A DNA stretch of 64,000 nt, taken from the NCBI GenBank assembly GCA_013215285.1, contig JABSRD010000001.1, positions 186,001 to 250,000 on the forward strand, given 5' to 3'. Each line of letters opens with the position of its first letter. Position 1 is the first letter of the stretch. The position numbers and the translations under genes were made by a program. Under the pieces are notes generated by a model that ran no database searches, was not told the DNA's origin, and saw nothing but the letters and a program-made list of their open reading frames with translations. This DNA is from Candidatus Nitrosopumilus sp. GTDB lineage: Archaea > Thermoproteota > Nitrososphaeria > Nitrososphaerales > Nitrosopumilaceae. Shown in pieces: positions 38,024 to 46,065 of this stretch.

Positions 38024-38084
38024 TTGGTCTTTATATTATTTATCTAGAAATATCAAGTTATAACGGTGTTTCAAATTTAATTTT

Positions 38085-38699
38085 TTAAAATTTTATTTTA
38101 AACATTTTTGAATTCATATCATTTTTTTCTAAAACAGAAATTACTAAACCGTCTTCGATTTTTTTAAGAAAGTAAATCCCTGTTTTTTTTGATTTAATAA
38201 TCTGTTTTCCACCTGGTGATAATATCCATTCCATATTTTCTTTTTTTCTTACCATTGCAGATATTACAATGGATGAATTTGTTTCTCTTCCAAGAGATGA
38301 AAGTAACATAATACATGAATTAATGAATATAGCTGATTCAAGATCATCAAACATATTATAAATTCCATTAAATGAATCAATCACAACGAGAAATTTTTCT
38401 TTTGAAATTTTAGTAATGATATCTGATAATTCTTTTATCCAACTTGTTTTATCTGGTTGAAAAATTATTACATTGTCTTTTTTTTGAATCATTCCAGATT
38501 CCACATATCCAGTATAAAGTAAATCCATATCTACAAAAATTATTGGATTTTCAACGGAGTTGATTAATCTATTAAAAAACTCCATTTTATGAAATGGTTC
38601 TGAGCATAAAATTATACTTGGAATGTTTTTTCTAAATTCATTTTTAATATGTGTTAAATTATTATCTAAAACCCACTCAGGACTTTTATCCAACACCAC
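38085..38699 (-). CDS. RecA-superfamily protein lacking a Walker A motif
   Basis: 204 residues. The strand order resembles the RadA/KaiC ATPase core, with a Walker B-like KFLVVIDSFNGIYN followed by SIVISAMVRKK. Where a P-loop should be (SIILCSEPFHKMEFFNRL) there is no GxxxxGK[ST], so ATP binding is doubtful. It is divergent from the aminotransferase gene by 23 bp. Perhaps a RadB/KaiC-like accessory protein; this is an inference from fold rhythm only. Confidence 0.55.
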   Translation of the reverse strand: MVLDKSPEWVLDNNLTHIKNEFRKNIPSIILCSEPFHKMEFFNRLINSVENPIIFVDMDLLYTGYVESGMIQKKDNVIIFQPDKTSWIKELSDIITKISKEKFLVVIDSFNGIYNMFDDLESAIFINSCIMLLSSLGRETNSSIVISAMVRKKENMEWILSPGGKQIIKSKKTGIYFLKKIEDGLVISVLEKNDMNSKMFKIKF

Positions 38700-38722
38700 T
38701 TTAGCCTTTTACAGATATAATA

Positions 38723-39874
38723 ATGAATTTAGCATCAAAAGATATTTCAAATGATTTTCCAGATTCAGATAAAATCTACCTAAACAATGCATCTGTATCT
38801 CTAATGCCTTCTCAAAGTATTGAAGCCATGAAAGAATTTTTAACCTCATACAATTCAATTGGCCCAGATTCTAAAGAATCAGAATCATTTGTTACTGAAA
38901 AACTGCAAAATGTAAGAAAAATTATCGCAAAAATTATTTCTTGTCAACCAGATGAAGTAATTCTTACTCAAAGTACAACTGATGGAATCAATTTTGTGGC
39001 TAATGGTCTCTCTTTTGAGAATAATTCTAACATTATAATTCGTGGAATGACTCATGAACATCATTCAAACTTTTATCCTTGGATTAAATTAAAAGAAAGA
39101 ATTTCAATAAAAAATCTTATCATCGATAAAAATGGTTTTTTCAAACTAGATAATTTAGAATCATTAATTGACGATAACACAAAATTGGTAACTCTTAGTC
39201 ATGCTCTATACAATACTGGTTCAATATTACCTATAGAAGAAATTGCAAAAATTCTTCAAGACAAAGTTCCATTTTTTATTGATAGTGCACAAACGGTAGG
39301 ATGTATAGGCGAATTTGATGTATCTAAGATCAAATGTGATTTTATGTCATTTAATGGCTCCAAATGGCTTTGTGGTCCTATGGGCACTGGTTTGTTTTAT
39401 TGTAATAGAAAATCAAGTAAATTATTAGAACCTATGACTATAGGTGGAGAATCTGCAATTATTTCTGATAATAACAAACTTGTTTTCAAAGAACTACCAG
39501 ACAAATTTCAAACTGGTTTCAGAAATTATGTTGGAATAGTTGGATTAGAATCATCTGCAAATTATTTGTTAAATTTTGGCATGACAAATATTCGTAAGAA
39601 AAATCAATACTTGTCAAATCTTTTTAGAGAAGAATTATTAAAAATTCCAAAAATTATTTTATATGGTCCAGAAGATCCAAATAAAAGAACTAGTATTGTA
39701 TCTTTTAACATTAAAGGATTTGATTCACAAGATATAGTGAATAAACTTGAGAAACAAAATATCATTTTAGCTGTAAGGGAAATCATGGAAAAAAAGATTG
39801 TACGAGTATCTCCCCATTTTTTTAATACTGAATCTGAAATACTTCAAGTAATTGATGCACTAAAGAAATTATAG
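38723..39874 (+). CDS. Class V aminotransferase (cysteine desulfurase-like)
   Basis: 383 residues. The PLP lysine is in CDFMSFNGSKWLCGPMGTG near residue 218, and the cofactor-binding Asp/His in FFIDSAQTVGCIGEFDVSKI. ILTQSTTDGINFVANGL and HEHHSNFYPWIKL are further family blocks. Members cut C-S bonds or transaminate. The Cys loop expected for a sulfur donor is not obvious, so isopenicillin epimerase-like activity is an alternative. It overlaps the RAM-domain gene by 6 bp, tail to tail. Confidence 0.85.
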   Translation: MNLASKDISNDFPDSDKIYLNNASVSLMPSQSIEAMKEFLTSYNSIGPDSKESESFVTEKLQNVRKIIAKIISCQPDEVILTQSTTDGINFVANGLSFENNSNIIIRGMTHEHHSNFYPWIKLKERISIKNLIIDKNGFFKLDNLESLIDDNTKLVTLSHALYNTGSILPIEEIAKILQDKVPFFIDSAQTVGCIGEFDVSKIKCDFMSFNGSKWLCGPMGTGLFYCNRKSSKLLEPMTIGGESAIISDNNKLVFKELPDKFQTGFRNYVGIVGLESSANYLLNFGMTNIRKKNQYLSNLFREELLKIPKIILYGPEDPNKRTSIVSFNIKGFDSQDIVNKLEKQNIILAVREIMEKKIVRVSPHFFNTESEILQVIDALKKL

Positions 39875-40126
39875 ATTTTCTTGTTCTTCTATTACCATCA
39901 TAGTCAACGTTGACTGAACTTTACTGATTTTTCTGACTTTATTAGTAATGATTGCCCGTAGTTTTTCAGCATCGTTAGAAGATAACTTTAAGACAATATC
40001 ATAAACTCCATAAACCCCTTGAACTTCATATTTGACATCTTCTTCAGCAAGAATTTGTTTGACTTCATTAATGATGGATTCATCTGATCCCAAGTCCGAA
40101 TTCAATAAAACATATGCAGTAGGCAC
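39869..40126 (-). CDS. Stand-alone Lrp/AsnC ligand-binding (RAM) domain protein
   Basis: 85 residues. The sequence AYVLLNSDLGSDESIINEV and GVYGVYDIVLKLSSNDAEKL match the alpha/beta RAM sandwich of Lrp/AsnC regulators. The N-terminal helix-turn-helix is absent. Such single-domain forms may bind amino acids and modify full-length Lrp proteins or act as enzymes' effector subunits. Confidence 0.87.
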   Translation of the reverse strand: MPTAYVLLNSDLGSDESIINEVKQILAEEDVKYEVQGVYGVYDIVLKLSSNDAEKLRAIITNKVRKISKVQSTLTMMVIEEQENL

Positions 40127-40186
40127 ACGAAATTTTTCATCAAACAGTATTTAACCTTTGATAGTTCAAAAACTGATTAATCACCA

Positions 40187-40843
40187 ATGTGTTTCATTGA
40201 TGTGAAACCAATAGACCTTACACTTACAATATCTGAATCTATTCCAAGTTTCCCTGGTTCTCCAAAACCGCAATTCATTTCTTGGTCTAATCTTAAAGAA
40301 GATGGGTATAATCTTGAATTGTTATTCCTAAGTTCACATACTGGAACTCATCTTGATGCACCATATCATTTTGTTAAAAACGGTCTAAAAATTAACCAAA
40401 TTCCACTTGATCGACTTATTGGAAAAGCAATTTTAATCAAAATAAAAAAGACTAAGAATAATGCTATAACTAAATCAGATATTATTTTATTTGAAAGAAA
40501 GAATGGGAAAATTCCCAATAAATCATCTATCTTCTTTTTTACTGGATGGCAAAAAAATCTACAAAAGAAGAATTATTTCACAGAAAATCCAGGATTGGAT
40601 ATTTCAGCTGCTAAATACATTGCATCAAAAAAAACTAATCTAGTTTGAATTGATTCTCCAAGTATAGATTTGGGTAATGATGAATCATTTAATGTTCATC
40701 ATATTTTTTCAAAAAATAATATTTTGATTGTAGAGAATTTAACAAATTTAAAGAAAATTTCATCAAAGGAATTTAATTTTACAATTCTTCCACTAAAACT
40801 TAAAGATGCCACAGGCTCACCTGTACGGGCAATAGCATCATAA
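40187..40843 (+). pseudogene. Cyclase-family protein (kynurenine formamidase-like) interrupted by an in-frame TGA
   Basis: The track ORF stops after 153 residues at TGA 40646-40648, but the same frame continues without further stops to TAA 40841-40843, adding 64 residues that read as the missing C-terminus (IDSPSIDLGNDESFNVHHIF ... TGSPVRAIAS). The N-terminal half has the metal motif SSHTGTHLDAPYHF. At the stop, relatives usually have Gly before I-D-[TS]-P-S-I-D, so GGA to TGA is a one-base change. This is either a young pseudogene, a sequence error, or very unusual recoding. The family hydrolyses N-formyl or cyclic amides using Zn/Mn. Confidence 0.82.
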
Positions 40844-40898
40844 TTTACCCATACATAATTTCGTAATGCTAAAAATATGGTAAATATTTACATCTAAT

Positions 40899-41408
40899 AT
40901 GAGTAAGCCTGGAAATCTCTGGAGAAAGGTTCATGGAAAAATTATAAAAAAACCAACTAATTTCTCTTGGCTAATTGAAGAAAAATTAGCAGGTTCAGGA
41001 ATTCCCACAAGTTCTGATGAGTTTAATTGGATTGTGAATCAAGGAGTAAAATCAATTGTAACTATGACTGAAAATGCTTTGCCTGATGATTGGGTAAAAA
41101 CTATTAATTATTTGCATGTACCAACTCCTGATCTTACAGCACCTGATATGGATGAAATAGATTTAGCAGTAGAATTTATTCAAGAACAAATTACAAAGAA
41201 TCAGGCAGTAATGGTTCATTGTGCTGCTGGTATGGGGAGAGCTGGAACAATTCTTGCATGTTACTTTGTAAAATACAAAAAATTTTCAGCAGATAAAGCA
41301 ATTAAAAAAATTCGTGATGAAAGACCTGGTTCTATTCAATCAGAAATACAAGAACTAGCTATTGGTTTTTATGAAAAACATGTAAAAAATAGTTTAGACA
41401 AATTCTGA
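40899..41408 (+). CDS. Dual-specificity-type protein phosphatase
   Basis: 169 residues. The catalytic loop VHCAAGMGRAGTILA carries C-x5-R, and the general acid is probably the Asp in PTPDLTAPDMDEID. The N-terminus (GKIIKKPTNFSWLIEEKLAG) is typical of archaeal Cdc14/DUSP-like phosphatases. It removes phosphate from Tyr or Ser/Thr, or nucleotides. Its 3' end overlaps by 15 bp the small gene on the other strand. Confidence 0.9.
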   Translation: MSKPGNLWRKVHGKIIKKPTNFSWLIEEKLAGSGIPTSSDEFNWIVNQGVKSIVTMTENALPDDWVKTINYLHVPTPDLTAPDMDEIDLAVEFIQEQITKNQAVMVHCAAGMGRAGTILACYFVKYKKFSADKAIKKIRDERPGSIQSEIQELAIGFYEKHVKNSLDKF

Positions 41409-41540
41409 AACTAGTTTATCATCAACAACTTTAATTTTCAAAGTTTTATTGTCTGAAAAGATTAAAGTTAATCCACCTTCTGAATCAGGATCTTCAACTT
41501 TTACTAGTTCTGCCATTCTAATTATATCATATTTTCCCAT
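41394..41540 (-). CDS. 48-aa conserved miniprotein A, paralog of the miniprotein across the integrated element
   Basis: Too short for the ORF track. It begins MGKYDIIRMAEL and contains KVEDPDSEGGLTLIF. The 50-aa gene at 50087-50239 aligns along its length: start M-[GA]-K-Y-D, the block V-E-[DE]-P-D-x-E-G-G-[IL]-T, then D-N and K-x-V-D. The pairing supports both as real genes. A GGTGA ribosome-binding site lies 8 nt upstream of the ATG and directly abuts the 11-bp repeat at the element boundary. Function unknown. Confidence 0.75.
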   Translation of the reverse strand: MGKYDIIRMAELVKVEDPDSEGGLTLIFSDNKTLKIKVVDDKLVSEFV

Positions 41541-41552
41541 TTCATTTTCACC

Positions 41553-41563
41553 TATTCTGGAAT
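41553..41563 (+). repeat. Left boundary direct repeat (candidate attL core)
   Basis: TATTCTGGAAT, identical to 50088-50098. This copy continues with A, so it is an inverted repeat TATTC-TG-GAATA. It lies just upstream of the GGTGA preceding miniprotein A on the minus strand. Confidence 0.65.
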
Positions 41564-42228
41564 AGGTAACTTATGACCAATATATCACAATTACTATGAT
41601 ATTACCATGATATTGACTATTTTTAATTCTCAGGTACAAGCTCTAGGTACAAGCTATACTACCATTTATCACGGCTCTAGGTACAAGCTATACTACCATT
41701 TATCACGGCTCTAGGTACAAGCTATTTTTACGGTCTAGGTACAAGCTATCCTTTTACCTTTATGGTATTCCTATCATTTTCAAAAATCTGTACCATTGGT
41801 TATTTTGTGTGTACCATACCCTGAAACCCCCTACCTACCATACTACACTGTATCACGTAAAATGTACCATAAAAAAAAATGGTAAAATCAAAAAGGTACA
41901 ACTGAGTAACATGTTATCTTTTTTGAGAAAATGATGGTATGATTTTAAAGAAAAATTACCAAAATGATGTAGGGCTGGATATAATCCTGTACAAACAAAA
42001 TTCGCCAAAACCATGAAGTACACCCTACATCTTTCTATAATCACAATCTCATTATTTGATGTTTCGAGGTTAATTTTGTACCATTTTTAAGGTAAATTTT
42101 TTGACACGTAACAGTTATCAATAAAACCCAATTAGTAAAAGTGCCAAAATCATGTATGGGGAAAATTTTATCCAATTTGTAGCCAAATTAATACCCGTTT
42201 CAACTTCTGCTTTTGAGCAGGGGTTCAA
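41564..42228. other. Gene-free left end of the element: iterons and GTACCAT motifs
   Basis: About 665 bp without a credible gene. It holds the iteron array (separate entry) followed by scattered GTACCAT or TGTACCAT motifs (near 41789, 41812, 41863 and 42078) and a GGTACAACT variant near 41896. The layout suggests a replication origin or regulatory region of the element. A 63-codon minus ORF here is not convincing. Confidence 0.6.
41633..41747 (+). repeat. Iteron array: five GGTACAAGCT repeats
   Basis: GGTACAAGCT occurs at 41633, 41646, 41680, 41714 and 41738. Copies 2 to 4 sit in a near-perfect 34-bp unit (GGTACAAGCTATACTACCAT, then TTATCACGGCTCTA). The regular direct repeats resemble plasmid or viral iterons bound by an initiator or regulator. 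Confidence 0.85.
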
Positions 42229-43326
42229 ATGGCGCTAGTCGATAAAGTCATTCCTCAAAACCGAACCCGAATTGGTGGGATTCTCACGGATCCTGCTAAT
42301 TACCTTGCTAAATCTCTTGAATTATTCAAAATTCATCAAACCCTCAAGGCTCAACATCTAGCAGACGAATTCGGATTATCAAGAGAGCATTGCCAAAGAA
42401 ATTTCATCAGACCATTACTAGATTCCAATCAAATTAAACCAGTTGCAGGATCCAAAGGCTTCTATCAACTCACAGAATCACAAATCGAAAAATCTGATAT
42501 GAAAAAAGAGTTGTATTCTGAATCAGAAATTTTCTCAACTGAATTATTTAAAAATTGGATGCGTAGGAACCGCTCAAAAGATGAATTAGACAAACAAACC
42601 CGATTTGCTAATATTTGTCTAGGTGTAGTAAATCCAAAATTCAAGATTCATCCTGATACGATTAACGCCAATAATTGGATGGGCATTGTATCGAATATTG
42701 TAGATGCAGTTTTAGAAGTAACAACTACAAAAATAGTAAATAAAGAACCTAATTGGTCTACTCGACAAGCAATCAGACATGCCGTAATCTATGGACTAGG
42801 AATTAAAATCTCAAAAGCAGAAGGTAAAGAATTAAGAATTTCAGGCGATAAACCAAAAGCCAAGAATTCAGATTTAGAAATTAGCAAAGAGCAAACTGTA
42901 CTATTCAAAAAGGAATCAAAAAAGCAATCTCTAAAGGATTTTTCAAAAGATGGTGTGAAATTATGGACTGGTTGCAGACCTTCATCTGTTTACATTATTA
43001 GAACTGATGATTTAATTTTCTATGATAGAACAGTTGAATTTGTAGAAGTAAAGGGTGAGCGATTCTTTAAAGATGGTGAAATAAAACTAGCCAAATTATT
43101 ATCCACTTCACTAAGCCCAGAAGTTCAAAAAAATATACAATTCAAATCATACACTCATAGAGCCTGCAAAATTCCAAAACTACACGAATACAAACAAGAT
43201 GAAGATTTTAAAAAATACATTTGGGATGAGGAATTCGTAATTGGACTAGAAAAATATTGGAAGCAAAGAAAATTTGAAAAGAAAATTAATTTGGTGTCCA
43301 GACTGTCACATGTATTTTGGAAATAA
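42229..43326 (+). CDS. HTH protein with partial tyrosine-recombinase resemblance (candidate integrase or initiator of the element)
   Basis: 365 residues. A GGGG-containing Shine-Dalgarno precedes the ATG. Residues ~28-80 form a winged helix (LKAQHLADEFGLSREHCQRN). A helical middle region (~100-210) could be a core-binding domain. The block KLWTGCRPSSVYIIRTDDL near residue 245 resembles the first catalytic-Arg box of tyrosine recombinases (TGxRxSE...L...D), and VEFVEVKGERF could supply the hairpin Lys. A convincing H-x-x-R and terminal Tyr were not found. The C-terminus may be altered by a frameshift (see findings). An iteron-binding initiator is the alternative. Confidence 0.45.
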   Translation: MALVDKVIPQNRTRIGGILTDPANYLAKSLELFKIHQTLKAQHLADEFGLSREHCQRNFIRPLLDSNQIKPVAGSKGFYQLTESQIEKSDMKKELYSESEIFSTELFKNWMRRNRSKDELDKQTRFANICLGVVNPKFKIHPDTINANNWMGIVSNIVDAVLEVTTTKIVNKEPNWSTRQAIRHAVIYGLGIKISKAEGKELRISGDKPKAKNSDLEISKEQTVLFKKESKKQSLKDFSKDGVKLWTGCRPSSVYIIRTDDLIFYDRTVEFVEVKGERFFKDGEIKLAKLLSTSLSPEVQKNIQFKSYTHRACKIPKLHEYKQDEDFKKYIWDEEFVIGLEKYWKQRKFEKKINLVSRLSHVFWK

Positions 43327-43435
43327 AGAGGGCGTAAACAAACATTGTGTAAAGACTGGATGCAATAATTTTAAAACATATTCTGATGCAGAACTAATCA
43401 AAGCATACATTTCAATTCTAACTAACCCACTTTAA
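43274..43435 (+). CDS. Small zinc-finger ORF overlapping the preceding gene (may be its frameshifted C-terminus)
   Basis: 53 codons from TTG 43274, in another frame than the 365-aa ORF and overlapping it by 53 bp. It encodes LIWCPDCHMYFGNKEGVNKH followed by CVKTGC, a convincing C-x2-C...H-C...C zinc site. No Shine-Dalgarno is seen before the TTG, and the overlap begins in the A-rich run GAAAAGAAAATT. It may be a separate small protein or the true C-terminus of the upstream gene. Confidence 0.45.
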   Translation: MKRKLIWCPDCHMYFGNKEGVNKHCVKTGCNNFKTYSDAELIKAYISILTNPL

Positions 43436-43485
43436 ATAACAACACTAGCTCTTCGAGATATTCACTTTTTACCGTACACTATACA

Positions 43486-43599
43486 ATGATAGGAATACTT
43501 ACGAAAGGACACATTGTCACATTTGTGATAGTTGTCGTAGCCGTAGTAGTTGCAGTTATGGTGGCAATACCACAAGTGCAAGCAATCAAGAAAAAATAG
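43486..43599 (+). CDS. 37-aa single-helix membrane peptide
   Basis: Too short for the track. It reads MIGILTKGH, then one long hydrophobic helix (IVTFVIVVVAVVVAVMVAIP) and a basic end IKKK. It stops 9 bp before the candidate capsid start, with the capsid's GGTGA site overlapping the stop. Very small membrane proteins beside capsid genes are usual in membrane-containing icosahedral viruses. Confidence 0.6.
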   Translation: MIGILTKGHIVTFVIVVVAVVVAVMVAIPQVQAIKKK

Positions 43600-43608
43600 G
43601 TGAACTGA

Positions 43609-44583
43609 ATGGCAACACCGAACGAAAGAACTGAAACTGATTTAATTTTGAAGGACAATGAGCCTTTGAACATTAAAAAACTTGGTTTAGATGGTGCTTA
43701 TCGTTGGTTGAAGTTGACAGTTATTCTCAGCATGACAAACTTGGGCGTAGCCCCTGTTTTCAAAGAGGATGACATTTTGAACTATATCACAGCTGTTGGT
43801 ATAAGACGAAACGGAAAATTCTTCAAATTCAACCTACCTTTGAGATTTGCATACAAACTGCAAACCTCAGACGTTGGAACGCCAGCATTTTACCAAGCAC
43901 CAATCACAACAATTAATGAAACATATGATGCAATTGCAGAGTACACAATACACTTTGCAGAAGACATCTTAAACGAAAATGACATCAGTGCATTACTACA
44001 AACAAAGAATCTCACCAATTTGGAACTAGTAATTTCAACAGGTGATAAAGAGGATATTGCAAGTGTTAATGCACCTACAATCAATTCTGCTAAAGTGGAA
44101 ATTGAAATTAGGGACTTTACAGGTGAAGGAAGAAAAGGTGGAGACATCAACGATTCCAAATCTGAAAACATGACTGACATCACAGAAATTGTTGAAGAAA
44201 TTGACTTGCAAACTGGAAGAACCGACTATGTCAAAAAAGCACAAGAAATTGACATGGTATCAGGATCCAGTATTCTAGTGCATGCAGGACTTGTTTTAGA
44301 TAATGGCGTGGCATCAAATGACCGCGTTACAGGATTTAGAACTTGGAATGTTCCCCCTAGAACAAGTGACTTTGAGAGAAATTTCAAAGGTCTAGTTCGA
44401 GATACAAAAACCAATTATGCATTGGAAAATACCATAAATGGATTTTTCAAAATAAATTGGCAAGAAAAACTCGGTAGACTAGGATTTGTTACAGGTGTTA
44501 AATCAAAAGAGTTGATTCAACTACTAACTAACGGCATTGTCTCAAAAGAGGACACAATCTTACTCTACACCAAATCAGTGTAG
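43609..44583 (+). CDS. Candidate major capsid protein (jelly-roll type)
   Basis: 324 residues, beta-rich, no signal peptide and no membrane helix. The opening pattern YRWLKLTVILSMTNLGVAPV, then YITAVGIRRNGKFFKFNLPL, resembles the first strands of jelly-roll capsid proteins of tailless icosahedral viruses, where I-x-x-I-x-[IV]-x-x-[ND]-G-[KN] is common. The strongest Shine-Dalgarno in the element (GGTGA, 5-nt spacing) precedes it, suggesting high expression. It lies next to a one-helix peptide and upstream of other structural-looking genes. Homology could not be tested; another virion protein is possible. Confidence 0.45.
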   Translation: MATPNERTETDLILKDNEPLNIKKLGLDGAYRWLKLTVILSMTNLGVAPVFKEDDILNYITAVGIRRNGKFFKFNLPLRFAYKLQTSDVGTPAFYQAPITTINETYDAIAEYTIHFAEDILNENDISALLQTKNLTNLELVISTGDKEDIASVNAPTINSAKVEIEIRDFTGEGRKGGDINDSKSENMTDITEIVEEIDLQTGRTDYVKKAQEIDMVSGSSILVHAGLVLDNGVASNDRVTGFRTWNVPPRTSDFERNFKGLVRDTKTNYALENTINGFFKINWQEKLGRLGFVTGVKSKELIQLLTNGIVSKEDTILLYTKSV

Positions 44584-44626
44584 AGTGATTCATTTTTTCT
44601 ATCATGAAATAAAAAGATGAAAAAAA

Positions 44627-45583
44627 ATGGGAACACAAAATAATATGATAATAATTGGAGCAATAGGACTAGCCCTAGTTGTAGCACTATTTTTAATATT
44701 TAGAAATTTTGATTTATCAAAAATTGGTGAGGACTTGCAGAAAGGAGTTGACAAGTTTGTTGAAGATACTCAAAAAGGAATAGATTCCTTTGTTGAAGAT
44801 ACTCAAAAAGGATTTGATGAGTTTTTCAATGGAACAGAAGAACAACAACTATCAAAAGAGACTCAGGATATTTTCCAAAGACAAATCGAAGAGAAAGAAC
44901 AGCAGGCAAAAGATGCAGGCTTTGGTTCAGTGGAATCTTTTGAGAGGGCAACTGATACAAACAAGGATCCTACAAAGTTTAACCCTGATGGAATAATCGG
45001 TTATGGCTATCGGAATGTAAATGGTGGAAGGGGAATACCTGATACTCAAGAAAATAGAGATATTCTTGATGATTTGATTAGTGGCAAAGCAACTTTTAAC
45101 TCTGAATCATCTGGGGAAATTTCTAAAGATGCTGAAAATAACTTTGCACGACTAAAACCACGATTAAAAAACAGAACTACAACAGTAAGAGGAACTGCAA
45201 AGTCAAAACTTGATACAAATCAAACTTTCGAGGTATTTGGAACTAATGAAGGAAATAGAAAAGTTACTGGTGTAATTAGAGAAACCCCAAAGGATCCTAG
45301 AAAATTAAGAACCAACTCAAATAATCGACCAACTGAAACTGCTTCACAAAGAGCAAATAGAGTATTCATTGAGCAAGGTAAATTTGTAGATGAGGACAGG
45401 GGTCTAGGTGTAACAAGTGCAAAAGAGAAAACAAAATCTTTCAAATTTGGAACTAACACAGGAAGGGGTTTATCAATTCCAACAAAAGGATTAACCACTC
45501 GTCAAAGAATGCAACAAAGAAAAAAACTTGCAGAAGAAAAAGCAAAAAAAATATTTGATTCAGGGAGTATCAATAATCTTTAG
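44627..45583 (+). CDS. Membrane protein with 11-residue coiled-coil repeats (element structural protein?)
   Basis: 318 residues. A transmembrane helix (IIIGAIGLALVVALFLIF) lies at about 8-26. Residues 41-62 are two near-identical hendecads, VDKFVEDTQKG and IDSFVEDTQKG, and a third decayed copy follows; the DNA repeat is 33 bp. The rest is hydrophilic and basic toward the C-terminus (TTRQRMQQRKKLAEEKAKKI). Likely virion- or envelope-associated. GATGA upstream may act as ribosome-binding site. Confidence 0.55.
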   Translation: MGTQNNMIIIGAIGLALVVALFLIFRNFDLSKIGEDLQKGVDKFVEDTQKGIDSFVEDTQKGFDEFFNGTEEQQLSKETQDIFQRQIEEKEQQAKDAGFGSVESFERATDTNKDPTKFNPDGIIGYGYRNVNGGRGIPDTQENRDILDDLISGKATFNSESSGEISKDAENNFARLKPRLKNRTTTVRGTAKSKLDTNQTFEVFGTNEGNRKVTGVIRETPKDPRKLRTNSNNRPTETASQRANRVFIEQGKFVDEDRGLGVTSAKEKTKSFKFGTNTGRGLSIPTKGLTTRQRMQQRKKLAEEKAKKIFDSGSINNL

Positions 45584-45589
45584 GTGTTT

Positions 45590-46063
45590 ATGATGGCAAT
45601 TCTTGAAGGTGCGGTACTATCAACATTCCTTAACGAATTAGTTAGACGATTCTCTAAAAAATTAGATGAAGTAAAGCCAAAGGATAGACAAATAGTAATT
45701 GTAAAACAGGATCCCAACTCCTTTTTTAAATCTGAACTTGTCAAAGTAAAAACTGACAAGAAAAAATGGACTACAAAAGATAAACCTATCTTACAATTTG
45801 AAAATATTTTAGAAAAAGAATCTATAGTAAAAGAAATTTCAATTATACCTGATAAAAATTTCAAGACTAAAGGGAAATTATTAATCACTGTTGATGATAG
45901 CGAAATATTTCAATCAAAAACATTTGATGCTTTTGAAGATGTTGCTGAACTTGTAATTCCAATTAATAAAACAATTCAACAAAATTCAAAAATAAGATTA
46001 TTCATGATTTCAAAAGATGATGCTGAAATAGGATTAACTGCATTTGTGACATTTGGTGAATAA
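45590..46063 (+). CDS. Element structural-domain protein, short form
   Basis: About 157 residues from ATG 45590 (ATGATGGC); the track's GTG at 45584 is less likely. Residues ~75-157 (KGKLLITVDDSEIFQSKTFD, AELVIPINKTIQQNSKIRLF) align with residues ~50-115 of the 515-aa protein two genes on: K-G-[KR] then beta strand, [ED]-[LI]-[VL]-I-P-[IL] and a final A-[FL]-V strand. It is probably a beta-sandwich module shared by two virion parts. Function unknown. Confidence 0.6.
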   Translation: MMAILEGAVLSTFLNELVRRFSKKLDEVKPKDRQIVIVKQDPNSFFKSELVKVKTDKKKWTTKDKPILQFENILEKESIVKEISIIPDKNFKTKGKLLITVDDSEIFQSKTFDAFEDVAELVIPINKTIQQNSKIRLFMISKDDAEIGLTAFVTFGE

Positions 46064-46065
46064 CC

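Noticed and set aside
40646-40648. TGA as selenocysteine in the cyclase gene
   Set aside because: Selenocysteine machinery is not known from thaumarchaea, the family has Gly rather than Cys/Sec here, and no SECIS was recognised.
41646-41747. 34-bp spaced repeats resembling a CRISPR array
   Set aside because: Whole 34-bp units are repeated with no unique spacers between them, there are no cas genes, and the core is only 10 bp; iterons fit better.
41853-42044. 63-aa minus-strand ORF in the element's left end
   Set aside because: Composition of F, H and L with no domain pattern, no ribosome-binding site, and it lies across repeat-motif DNA.
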